DNA from: Chamaecrista fasciculata
Taxonomy: Eukaryota > Streptophyta > Magnoliopsida > Fabales > Fabaceae
Length of the DNA stretch: 64,000 bases
Reading direction: 5' to 3'
Assembly (NCBI GenBank): GCA_003254925.1
Contig: QANZ01046620.1
Span: forward strand, 23,992 to 87,991
The translations under genes and the position numbers were made by a program. Positions 49,041 through 59,565 of this stretch are shown here, in pieces. The notes under the pieces were generated by a model that saw only the letters and a list, made by a program, of their open reading frames with translations, searched no databases and was not told where the DNA came from. How positions within the stretch are numbered: position 1 is the first letter of the stretch; each line of letters opens with the position of its first letter.

Positions 49041-49799
49041 ATATTACAATTATAATTTAATCTAAGTTGAGGCAAAATAACTAAGCCTTATTATAACGCT
49101 GCATTTTATACCAAACTTCACCACAGGTTCACGACACATTAAGAGATCCCTTCTTTGGACTAGGCTAACCTGTCAATTAGGTCAATTAGAGTAAAAAAAA
49201 AATGGGTTGAAAATTTGACCATAACAGGCACCCCTTTCAAGTGACAAAAATAAAAAGAAAATAATTAAAAAAATAGTGCAGATCAATTCTATGTGAGGAT
49301 AAATATGTAAATTAGAAAAATTAGGCTCATTCAACTAAACCACACCTCTCTCTCTCTCTATTTCTCTCTCTCTATATCATATGATTATATAGCGTAGTAA
49401 TTAGTTAATTATTTTGGATGGTGCAATATAAAACCTAGGGTGAAACTTAGGATTAACCATGGCCGTAAGAGGCACTTTCTTTTGCAAAGCAATCCCAAAC
49501 ATGTTCAACTCTAGAATATCCTTTGGGAGCTTCCAATTAAAAGAATGTACCAAAGTCCCCAAGATATAGTGGACCATAACAATCCCCATCCTCGTACCCG
49601 TACAAATCCCCATCCTAGTTTAATTACATGGACATTATCGTTTCATTCATTAATTTTTTTGAAATGTTTGATTTAGTACGTAAAAGTTTGTGACTTGTTG
49701 TAAGCTAGTCCCTCTATAAATACTCTAACCTTATACAACTTAATCTTTTAAAAGATTAAATTGCAGCGAGTTATAATTTTTTTGAGACTAAATAATTAT

Positions 49800-50290
49800 T
49801 GAAGTATCAAAGTTAAAACCTCATTTTAGTCCTCAAACTAGGGGATACGTTTCATTTTGGTCCTAAAACTATTTTTTGTCTCGTTTTGATCCTCAAACTT
49901 TCACACTTGTTTCATTTGGGTCCCCGAAATGTGATTGTATATGATTTATGTCATTATTTCTAACTTGGAAAGTTAAGATGGACCATTTCTCTCTCATGTA
50001 TGTCATGCATAATAAGTGAGTTGACAAAGAGAAAGACAAAATTTCCAATCTTGTGATTGATTGTTGTTTCAAAGAGAAGTTTTATTTTTCTTGTCAACTC
50101 ACTTATTATAACAAAATTGGGAGTGGAATAGTCCATCTCAGTTTTCCAAGTTAAAAATAACAGCAGAAGTTAGACAAAACCAAACAAAGTCACTTTTTGC
50201 ATACCAAAACATAACAAATGTTGAAGTATGATGACCAAAATTAAATAAAAAATAGTTTTATGGCCTCAATGACTATTTGACCAAATATCA
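49800..50290. mobile_element. Fold-back MITE (GGTCCTAAAAC type)
   Basis: Left TTTTAGTCCTCAAACTAGGG and right CCTCAATGACTATTTGACC arms are roughly complementary, with TTGTCAACTCACTTATTAT twice in the middle in opposite orientation. A partial relative is at 51440-51705. It separates the two P450 pieces. Confidence 0.5.
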
Positions 50291-50369
50291 ACACCCATAT
50301 AATCAAGGGGACTGAATTGATATATATGGTGCACTATAACATTTTATACGTGAAATTGTTGATGTAGGG

Positions 50370-50620
50370 TAAGTAGATATATGAGTATGGTCCTTAAAAT
50401 ATTGCCAAGTTGAAAACTCGGTCCTTAAAAGATTAAAATACACATTCAGTCCTTAAAAGATAAAAACGGTATACTATTTAGTCATTTTTATGGACTAACA
50501 AGTATACCGTTTTAATTTCATCTTTCAACGAATGAGCCATGCATTATATCTTTCACAGAATGAATTGTCATCTTGTTAATCTTTCAAAGACCAAATTGTT
50601 TGCTTAATTACTCTAGATAT
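50370..50620. mobile_element. Small fold-back element (GGTCCTTAAAA type)
   Basis: GGTCCTTAAAATATTGCC left, AGACCAAATTGTTTGC right; ACGGTATACT and AGTATACCGT face each other in the centre at 50467 and 50500. No target duplication determined. Confidence 0.45.
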
Positions 50621-51059
50621 ATTTTATATGTACCAAAAGAAGAGCCTTGACATTGGTGAGAGTAAGCTTCTCTCCATCAATGCTTTGGTCTTGGTACAAC
50701 ATCCAAGACATCCTTATTACGCTTCCTCTTAGAATCAACATGTTCCTCAATCATGGACGTGATCAAAACATCGAACTTTTTGTGTAAGATTCAACCACCA
50801 TGTCCTTGAACTTATTCACTTCAACCCCATTTGTGTGAAACACACGACGACTTAGAATCACTTGTCCCAGCATGTTTGCCACGCCGTAGGTTAGTATCTC
50901 AGGTACAACTACTGCTTCTCCCGCCTTGCTACTTTGTCACATTAATTGCATCATGTGGCCCAACTCTTCCGTTCTCACCTGTACCAAAAAATTAAATACA
51001 TCAAACTTCCCCACTTAATTATCTAAGATGTAGCTTTTTTTAGTTCCCAAATTATATAC

Positions 51060-51355
51060 TAACCGTGAACTTCGTCTTCAATATTTCGCATTTTAATCAA
51101 TTTTATATTTTTACTAAAATTTTTCAATAAATCATCTTGTTTTTCAATCTAAGTTAGGATTTGAATTTCTTAATCTATCAATTTTACATTATATGTCATT
51201 AGCCAGGTAAATTCTGTTGTTAATATTTCGGTAAAGTAAGAGCAAAGGATAAAATTGATTACAATGTAAAATATTTGAAATGAAATTGACCGCAAAAAAA
51301 AATATTGGAGATAAAATTGATAGTTGTTTTAAAGTTTTGGGATCAAAAGGATACT
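51060..51355. mobile_element. MITE copy (TAAGAGCAAA(G/T)GATAAAATTGAT family)
   Basis: Shares long text with 59270-59560, including TAAGAGCAAA and GATAAAATTGAT words, so these are two copies of one dispersed element. Confidence 0.5.
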
Positions 51356-51439
51356 TTTACCTTTTTCTTTAATTTAATAATTCTGGAAAAATAAAAATAT
51401 TTAATTTTTTTAATAAGTAAATATACAATCTCTATATAT

Positions 51440-51710
51440 TTAATTTTCATTCTCCAATTTGTGACTAAGAATGAAAATTTTTCTTTCTTTTGTCAACTCA
51501 CTCATTATGATACATATGAGAGAGAAATGGTTCATCTTAGCTGTCCAGGATAGAAATAATGACAAAAACTGGAAAAAATTACATCTTAATTTGGAGACCA
51601 AAACGAAACAAATGGAAAATTTGAGAATCAAAATAGAACAAAAATATTTTTTGAACCAAAATGAAACTTAACTTATAGTTTGAGAACCAAAATGAGGTTT
51701 TGACCATTTA
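51440..51710. mobile_element. Partial relative of the fold-back MITE at 49800
   Basis: Shares TTGTCAACTCACTCATTAT, GAGAGAGAAATGGTTCATCT and GAACCAAAATGAGGTTTTGACC with that element. Confidence 0.5.
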
Positions 51711-51779
51711 GAAAGTATTATTTTTTATAATAAAAAATTGTGTAATCTCTTAGAATCTGTTTTCACTTATTACGATGAT

Positions 51780-52510
51780 CATGATTAGGGGTGTTCGTGG
51801 GGGTGGGATGGGTTAGGTTTAGGGCAGGTTGGTTTGGGATGAGTTTTGGAAAAAAAAATATTTCAGCCCAAACCAAACTAAACCAAAGAACAGCGGGTTG
51901 AGTTGGGCGGGATGACGGGCTAGCTATAGCCTATTCGAATTTGCAAACATTATTTATTTTTTCCAAAATATACTTGATTTTATAATGTTTTTTTAATCTT
52001 TCAATTTTTTGCATTGAATTTTGATGAAAAAGACTCATTATTATTATGAATCAATAATAATATAATATGATTGAAAGTCCTATATGTTCATCTAAAGAAG
52101 GTGGAGTTAGCAGTAAAAGAAGATAGCACCAGTCACGACAACAGTAAAATTTAGCACGTAAAATTGTGAATATCCTAGTTCTATTATTCTAGATAAAAAG
52201 TGAAATTGATAAAAATTAAAGAGATTAAATTGATTAGTTGAATGATTGACAAACAAAAAAAGATTAATTGAAGGTGAAGTCACTTTACGTAGTGTTAAAG
52301 CTAAGGGGGAAGGACAACTGTAGAGTCATTTGTATTATACTGATTATTATTTATTTATGTATATATTAAAATAATAAAAAAAAAATATAAATGGCAGGCT
52401 GGGATTGGGTTGGGTTGAGCTGGCTCAGAATTCTGAAACCCACAGCCGAACTCAAACTACTGCGAGCTAGAAATTTTGAAACCAAACCAATCTGCTAGCC
52501 CAAACCAAAT
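51780..52510. mobile_element. Possible hAT-type MITE
   Basis: Begins AGGGGTGTTCGTGGG with GGGTTGGG-like words and ends with AACCAAACCAATCTGCTAGC; interior AT-rich. AGGGGTGTTCG starts are common in plant hAT MITEs, but ends and duplication could not be fixed. Confidence 0.4.
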
Positions 52511-53288
52511 ATAATTTAGAGTTTGATTTTTAATTTAGAGTTTGTTTAATACAATTATTTTTTAGTTTCAAGACTTGTTTGATGTGTGGTTATGTTTTAA
52601 ATTTAAGTTTTATATAATATAACTTAAATATTTGACACTTATTATATATGATAGACTTATGCTTATGTTTAATTTTTACTTTATATTTAAACTATTGTAC
52701 GATATTAATGTGTATTTGATAAATATGTATGTTTGAAAATATATTTTTTAAGTAAACCGACTCAACCGGTTGAACCAGTGACCCAGCGATTGAACCATTG
52801 TACTAGTGACCCGAGCCGGTCCGATTTTTTGCACTATGTTAGAAACACAACATTTTTTTGTTGCCTACTTGCTTTATTATAATTATGACATAGTCAAAAC
52901 CACAAACTGGTCCAAAATGTATGAGGTGGATTTCAAATTAGTCATAAATATTTATTCGTTTCATATTGGTCTTACATGTTTCCGTAATTTCACAAATTGA
53001 CCCCAAACTAATGATATATTTGGTTTCAAATTCAAATACTACGGATCCAGAGTTACGGATTTTTTTTTTAACAAGTACTTTATCTATCCAGTTGGGAGCA
53101 TCAATAAATAAAGTCAAATCGAATCTCGAAAGTTGATTGCTTGTTTCATAGTATATATATTAGATGAAACCTATTATTTAGTCCATGAATATACACTGAG
53201 TCAATTAATCAATCCCTGAATAATAGAAATATATGATTTATCCCTTAAATTTGAACTGATATTATACTTTTTTTGTCCTTGTATTTAC
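52511..53288. other. AT-rich DNA, no gene
   Basis: 52755-52830 carries AACCGGTTGAACCAGTGACCC and GAGCCGGTCCGATTTT, the wording of a hAT-like end similar to 40690-40795. Otherwise nothing recognised. Confidence 0.45.
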
Positions 53289-54321
53289 CAAGCTTATCAA
53301 AACCGGACCGGCCGGTCCGACCGCGACTCGGTCCCCAGTCCGGTCCGAGTTGAAGGACAAACCGGCTGTGCAGAGAACCGACGAAGAACCGGGCTTGAAC
53401 CGCCAAAATCGGTAAGAACCGGCGGTTCGAGGGGTTCATCCGGTTCAGCAATTTTTTTTTTTGCCTTCACTTGCCCAAAACGACGTCATTTTGGATCTGA
53501 ATTTAAAAAAAAAATCGGTTTAGGGTTTGTTTAGGCCGCTGCGATTGTTCCTTCTTCTTCCTCAATTTCATTTTGGCCGCTGCGCTGCGATTTCCTTTTT
53601 TTTTGAACAAATCCGCTGCGATTTCGGATTTCCTACTTCTTCTTCTTCTCTCAATTTCAATTTCCTCCTCAATCGGTTTAGTGTTCTCGTCGTCTGTGTT
53701 CGCCGTCATCTCACTCTTCGTCGTCGTCTCACTCTTCGTCGTCGTCTCACTCTTCGCCGTCGTCTCACTCTTCGCCGTCGTCTCCTCGCCGTTGCGTCGT
53801 TCGTCTCCTCTTCATCGCAAGTATTTGGGATCTTCTTCATATTACTGGCTGCTCTGATTTCAAATTCGTCTTCCATCGTTGTGTACGTAGGGTGCTGTTT
53901 TGCGCTGTGTTTTGTTACCAAATGTGAATGGTAACCTAAATTGTAGTTAAGGTAAAAAAAAAAACCTAAATTGTAGTTGTTTCTAATTAATAGGGTCCAT
54001 TTTATTTGTTTATTTTCTTTTTGTGATTTATTTTCTCCCTATAATTTGGTATGATTGTGGTTTATTTCCTTCTTGTGTTTAGCTTAATTGTGATTTATTT
54101 TCTTATTGATTAATTTCCTTATTGTGTTTTTTTTTTTGGCCAACCATTTCCTTATTGTGTTTATTTGACTATGTTTATGTTATAATGAATTTAATTATGA
54201 CATATTAAATATAAATTTTATTACATATAGAAATTTTCTTAATTATGATTAGTAATTTATTATTTTGTTGGTCTATTATTTATTAATATATTATTTATTA
54301 ATTAATTAATATATAAACGGT
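53289..54321 (+). mobile_element. hAT-type element, left part up to the gap
   Basis: Starts CAAGCTTATCAAAACCGGAC, nearly identical over 190 bp to 2928-3124. Continues with a GC-richer, CTTCTTC-rich leader including CCGCTGCGATT words and an 18-bp tandem repeat, then AT-rich DNA. The sequence is cut by the assembly gap, so whether a transposase follows cannot be seen. Expected target duplication would be GTATTTAC (53281-53288) at the unseen right end. Confidence 0.65.
53709..53780. repeat. 18-bp tandem repeat, four copies
   Basis: TCTCACTCTTCGTCGTCG repeated four times, the last two with CGCCG in place of CGTCG. Multiple of three and open on both strands, but no known protein. Confidence 0.9.
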
Positions 54322-54919
54322 NNNNNNNNNNNNNNNNNNNNNNNNNNNNNNNNNNNNNNNNNNNNNNNNNNNNNNNNNNNNNNNNNNNNNNNNNNNNNNN
54401 NNNNNNNNNNNNNNNNNNNNNNNNNNNNNNNNNNNNNNNNNNNNNNNNNNNNNNNNNNNNNNNNNNNNNNNNNNNNNNNNNNNNNNNNNNNNNNNNNNNN
54501 NNNNNNNNNNNNNNNNNNNNNNNNNNNNNNNNNNNNNNNNNNNNNNNNNNNNNNNNNNNNNNNNNNNNNNNNNNNNNNNNNNNNNNNNNNNNNNNNNNNN
54601 NNNNNNNNNNNNNNNNNNNNNNNNNNNNNNNNNNNNNNNNNNNNNNNNNNNNNNNNNNNNNNNNNNNNNNNNNNNNNNNNNNNNNNNNNNNNNNNNNNNN
54701 NNNNNNNNNNNNNNNNNNNNNNNNNNNNNNNNNNNNNNNNNNNNNNNNNNNNNNNNNNNNNNNNNNNNNNNNNNNNNNNNNNNNNNNNNNNNNNNNNNNN
54801 NNNNNNNNNNNNNNNNNNNNNNNNNNNNNNNNNNNNNNNNNNNNNNNNNNNNNNNNNNNNNNNNNNNNNNNNNNNNNNNNNNNNNNNNNNNNNNNNNNNN
54901 NNNNNNNNNNNNNNNNNNN
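54322..54919. other. Assembly gap (598 N)
   Basis: A run of N; the right edge is a run of eleven C (54920-54930), a likely cause or artefact of the gap. Confidence 0.99.
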
Positions 54920-54930
54920 CCCCCCCCCCC

Positions 54931-56085
54931 TCTATTAAAAAGCTCCACCTCTACATTTAATTATTATTATTATTTCAAATATGAACCTTGAACTAGCATC
55001 TAAATTGATTCAATATTTGATCTAAATTTTAAATCTTTAATTAACTAAGCATTAGAAGGAATGGTGTGGCGATGGATGAGCATGCATATAACTTACTAGG
55101 CGCTTTGCGTGATGTAAAATTATTACATGAATTAAAATTATAGAAATTTCATTATATATTTAATACAAGATTCCTAAATAAACAGATTATATGAATAAAA
55201 AGTAATTTATTATAAAATCATCTGAATTTTATTAAAATTTAATTATTCTTAAAGTTTGAAAATAATAATTAATTTTAAAACTTTCACAAAAACAAAAACT
55301 CATAATACCAGATTTCATACTCATATTTTATATAGATGGGTTGACATTAATTGATTATTGGGCCACACAACTATACGTAATTATTGTAGAAGGCTAGAAG
55401 CATGCATTTATTCTTCTATTCCGTAACAATTAACAAATATCTATACAGAGATGAGAACGTGAGAATAAGAAGGTGAGATGAATTTTTATTTTTATTTATA
55501 TATTTTTATGTATTATATTTAAAATAATTTATTTTATACTCTAGTTTCAAATGACCGTCTACAAATTTTTAATTTTTTTTACTCAAAATTCAAGTTATCT
55601 AGTTGCTTGATGAAATATATAAATCAATATACTATTTTGAGCACTCAATATTTCAATTTTGATTTTCCTTAATGTATTATATATATATACATATATAATG
55701 GTGTATATATATTAATTAATTAGTCGTTGCATTAATCTACATGTCGTGTGTGGGGTCGTTTCAGATGTACTGATTATAAATCATGTGGTTTGAAAATTGA
55801 AATAGTAGAGTGAAAAGACCATGCATGTTCATCACTTAAAATAATGAGACCTGATCCACAGACATTTTGTCAAATACATGTTTGTAGCTAAGAGGCAAAA
55901 GCATCACGCTTAATTAATCATTTGATTTTTGAATACATTAATTAATAATTGAATTCATTTTCGAAAATGGTTCATTAATGGTTAATTCTTTTGACATTTT
56001 TTGAATGGATAGAAATAGAGTAAAAACTAAAATAAGGAACTAGTACATAATGTTTATGTTTCTGTTAAAGAAAAAACAAACAAAT
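54931..56085. other. AT-rich DNA, no gene
   Basis: Nothing coding recognised. Short (TA)n runs at 55679-55710. Confidence 0.5.
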
Positions 56086-56530
56086 CAGTATATATATATA
56101 TATATATATATATATTTAGAAGACCAAAATGCAAATTTAGTCCCATATCCTTTGCTCAGTTCCAATTTGGTCCTATATTTTTTTTGTTGCAGTTTTGGTC
56201 ATATATATTTGCAAAATGTTCCAATTTTGGTCTCATATCGTTTAGTCAAGTTGCAGAATTAGTCTCATATCTTAGCAAAATGATCAATTAATAGTTGTTC
56301 CATTTGTAAAGATATGAGACTATTTCTAAACCTGACCCAAAGATATATGAACAATTATACAATTAACCTAAAGATATGAGACGGAATCTGTATCAAAAAA
56401 AGATATAGGACCAAATTGGGATCTAACCCAAAAATGAGAGACCAAAAGTGTAACAAAAAATAATACGAGACCAAATTATTGGGAATAAAGCAAAAGAGAT
56501 GAGACCAAATTTACACGTTAACTTATATAT
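56086..56530. mobile_element. Fold-back element 1 next to (TA)n
   Basis: After a (TA)n run (56090-56115) come TTAGTCCCATATCC, TTTGGTCCTATATTTTTTTT and TGGTCTCATATCG; the right half carries the complementary AGATATAGGACCAAATTGGG and GAGATGAGACCAAATTTACA. The two halves could form one long hairpin. Related to 57190-57645. Confidence 0.6.
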
Positions 56531-56783
56531 ATAAATATTGACCTGTTATCACTTATCACCACCGATATACAAATCTATACAATCAATATATATTTAACAC
56601 AATATAAATGAAGGAGAGAATCCAAATTTTGAGATGCAAACTTCTATTTTCTTAGCATTAAAAAAACTAAACTTCAATAGAATTTCACAGCCGGCCGGCC
56701 TCCTCGATCAATCAGTTTAGATCAGAATCTGTACAATATTTATATATATATATATATCTATGTTCCTTAAATATTTTTCTGTT

Positions 56784-57105
56784 TTATATTGATGATGACA
56801 ATATAGGAGGCTTGATCAAACTGAGAAAATCATGCCTTGTGAGGATCCAATCCTCAAAATCTCGTGGCTCAAACAGAATCCTGAGAACCCCATCGTTCAG
56901 ATTTTGCCAGAATATGACAGAAATCTGAGTGTTGAAGAGCTTGAATATGAACCATGAATCTCTTGCTACTATGTTCATCCACACCCACACAAACTGGAAA
57001 ATACCCTTTTGGTCCCAAATATAATATATTCTCTTCTTCCAAACGCCTATACCCACCAACCCATTTCCTTATTACCTTACTTTCTCTTATTCCCATAGTC
57101 TCCAA
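56784..57105 (-). pseudogene. SAUR family protein, frame-broken
   Basis: Starts METMGIRESKVIRKWVGGYR and continues RLEEENILYLGPKGYFPVCV, GVDEHSSKRFMVHIQALQHS, DFCHILAKS; then, in another frame, NDGVLRILFEPRDFEDWILT and a short tail ending PPILSSSI. This is the single-exon SAUR (small auxin-up RNA) layout: basic head, core PKGYFPVCVG...KRFMV, and GVLRI...FEDWI tail. In relatives LAKS is followed by AEEFGFRNDG; here that segment is missing and the frame changes (near 56895), so about 20 bases seem lost. SAURs inhibit PP2C.D phosphatases and promote cell expansion in response to auxin. One lesion only: a recent pseudogene or a sequence error. It lies between two fold-back elements. Confidence 0.82.
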
Positions 57106-57189
57106 AACAATGATTTATTAATTTTCCGTACACAAATTAAAACATTACTTATATATATCGTCTCTTCGAATTAATATATATATATATAC

Positions 57190-57645
57190 TCTAAAGTGTA
57201 TTTTTGGTCCCCGTAACTTTTGCTCAGGTCTCAATTTAGTCCTATTATTTTTTTTGTTACACTTTGGGTCCAATATGTTTTGCTCAGGTTGCAGATTTGG
57301 TCTCATATTGCACTTTTGACCTCATATCTTCGGGTCAAATTCAAGAAGTGGTCTTTTATCTTTTGGACATGTTGCAAAATTAGTCTCATATATTTGAGTC
57401 AGATGCAAAATTAGTCACATATCTTTAGGTCATGTGGGATTGGCGGTGAAACTTTTTACAAAGATATGTAACAAATTCTGCAACCTGACCAAAAGATGTG
57501 GTGCCAAAAGTGATATGAGACCAAATATGCAACATGAGCAAACGATATGAGATCAATAGTGCAACAAAAGAAATTATGGGATCAAATTGAGACCAGAGCA
57601 AAAATTATAAAACTAAAAGTGCACTTTAACCTATATATATACATA
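57190..57645. mobile_element. Fold-back element 2 next to (TA)n
   Basis: Left AAAGTGTATTTTTGGTCCCC, right TAAAAGTGCACTTTAACC; internal GGTTGCAGATTTGG and matching TTCTGCAACCTGACC. Same family as 56086-56530, also bordered by TATATA runs. Confidence 0.6.
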
Positions 57646-59269
57646 TACAACGTTACTTTGTGGCATAAGTATAATGTGTTGTGTAAGTACGTACATACAT
57701 GTGTGAGATGCTAATCTGCATGCCGTAACGGTTAGGTTGGTCATGCATGTATATACATTGTAATTACGTGTAATGTACTAATTACTAGTCATGCTACACT
57801 TTTCTTACATGTTTAATTTTCTTTATGAATTTCGTTTAGCTAGCTTGTTATTAGTTAGCGAGACAGATATATAAAATTCTCTACAATACATCGTATGGTG
57901 ATGAAATAAGATTTTTAGATTGATCAGATGCAATGGTAGCAACGAATAATGTGAATATATTTTTAAAGTTTCTTTTGTTCTTCGTATATATGAGATGAAG
58001 AAAAAATATGTGAGAGAAATTAAGAATAAGAGAGATAATCGTCGGCCTCGCGACTTAAAATTGTTGATTAATGGATCAATGATAAAAAATTTATAACTCA
58101 TATTTCTCGAAAACTACCAGAAGAATTATTAAGTCTCAAGAGAGAAGATAAGAGAGATTGAGTCTTTAATTATAGGATTAGAAAAATGCTATGCTGATAA
58201 ATATCTCAAAACAACTGAATTAATAATTAATAAGTTATTTAATAAAATATTAATATTACAAAGTCATATAAAAATGTATAAATAAGTTTATTAACTATTT
58301 ATTAGTTTATATAAAAGCAAAATACTTTATCTCCAAAATAACTATTTATATTAGTTTTGTTTTTCGAACAAATATATTAGTATTTTAATATAGTTGGATT
58401 GATGTCTTTATCTACTAGTAGTAATACTATCAGACCCATAACTAATTATTACAGAAAAAACATATATACCAAATATATTTTTATTTAGAATAAGAATTAA
58501 TTAATCACTTAATTAATAAATTCAAATATTAATCTTATAATAAATTAATGTTAACTCTAAAATAATTTAATGAGTCTTGAATATCTTGATTGTTGAGTTA
58601 ATAACTTGACATGTGTTTTTTGGTATAACAGTGAATTTTTTCCATCTATCAGTATAATAACATAGGCGAAGATTATTTTCATTCGTACCGAAAATGAACA
58701 ATTAAAGCTCTCACAATAATATTAATTTCATGGCTTAAACTTAGTCTTTTAATCTAAGATGCAGCCAATTATACCATTATACAAAACACTTGTCGGTACT
58801 TGCCATGTGTTTTGGAGAACATATTTTGAAACTGATGGGTGAGTTTTTTGTCTTATTTGGCATAAGTGCTCAGTGGACTGATTGGGATTGTAAATGTGGT
58901 ATGAAGCCTTTTGGATTTTGACAATCGCAAAATGAACTTAATCATCTTACATCGTTAGTCACAACGAGGTAGATCAAGAGACATAAAATGAGAGAAAGGG
59001 AAATTGAATATATAATATATATTCAATGCATGAGGAATTCATCTACTCTATTAATTAAATATTATCTCTCTAACTAACTACAAAAACTTCACGGATCAAA
59101 ATTAGAATGAATTATTCCGTTTAATTGTTTGAATCCAAAATTAGTCGTATGGAATTTGTATTGTTCAACCGAAAATGTACGCAAGCTTTAAGGAGATTTG
59201 AACGTTGTTTTATATGCTAAGGCTTTTCCATTTCTTTGCTAATAAGTAATAACGTTTTTTCAATGTTTT
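57646..59269. other. AT-rich DNA, no gene
   Basis: Nothing coding or repetitive that I could name. Confidence 0.5.
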
Positions 59270-59560
59270 ACATTTTGCTCAATTAATTTTATTATTTGAC
59301 TATTTTTTTTAATAAATTAACGATAGACTTTATTCTGTTTTTCAATTTAATTTAAAATTATTTGACTTTTTTTCTATAAATTTTATATTACATACCATTA
59401 ATTAGACATGCAAATTCTGTCTTTAATATAATATTTGGCTAAAATAAGAGCAAATGATAAAATTGATCAAAATGTGAAACATTGGAGACGAAATTGATCA
59501 CAAAAAAAATTAAGGATGCAATTGATAGTTTCTACCCACAATTTTAAAATTCCAAGCATG
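59270..59560. mobile_element. MITE copy related to 51060-51355
   Basis: Shares GATAAAATTGATCAAAATG-like text. It abuts the copia LTR at 59566. Confidence 0.5.
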
Positions 59561-59565
59561 CATAT

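Larger units (their letters stand above)
28605..49170. repeat. Head-to-tail array of at least five diverged 3-4-kb units
   Basis: The phrase CTCTCCTTTTAAAG(G/A) with TGGTTTGG.CTCAACC before it and GATGGATGGTTTCTGG-like text after it recurs in the same orientation at about 28632, 32041, 36012, 40828 and 44701. Further shared anchors: CTCGCGACCCATGGTGAGCC (30181, 41821, 46305), TCTCAATATCTTCC with AACAAGAGGAAGAGATCAC (31062, 34490, 46938), GAGTCGATATGATCATTTGA (31903, 35861, 39608, 44552), and ACGCTGCATTTTATACCAAA (33590, 49100). Same order in every copy, so these are tandem copies, not scattered MITEs. Copies differ by many substitutions, deletions and private transposon insertions. One copy holds HECT-ligase exons (38941-39684). 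Confidence 0.85.
44673..49170. repeat. Array unit E
   Basis: About 4.5 kb including the 1.78-kb Mutator-like element. Keeps the CTCGCGACCC, AACCTAGACAAAAAGGG and TCTCAATATCTTCC anchors. The ACGCTGCATTTTATACC anchor at 49100 lies after the insertion; similarity to other units fades near 49170. Confidence 0.7.
49401..50980 (-). pseudogene. Flavonoid 3',5'-hydroxylase-like cytochrome P450 (CYP75) pseudogene
   Basis: Two minus-strand pieces in gene order. Upstream piece 50633-50980: [51 protein letters not shown], then [19 protein letters not shown] and DGEKLTLTNVKALLL in other frames; the GYFNIGDF-type segment between them is deleted. Downstream piece 49401-49613: [20 protein letters not shown] (heme-ligand Cys present), [45 protein letters not shown] and the [21 protein letters not shown] end are CYP75A-like; the enzyme hydroxylates the flavonoid B-ring at the ER on the route to blue delphinidin pigments. 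Stops, frame changes and lost segments make it non-functional; MITEs separate the pieces. Other CYP75 or related P450s remain possible. Confidence 0.78.

Noticed and set aside
53527-53934. 135-codon Leu/Arg-rich frame
   Set aside because: Composition is dictated by CTTCTTC and CGTCGT repeats; several frames are open together, so coding is not supported.
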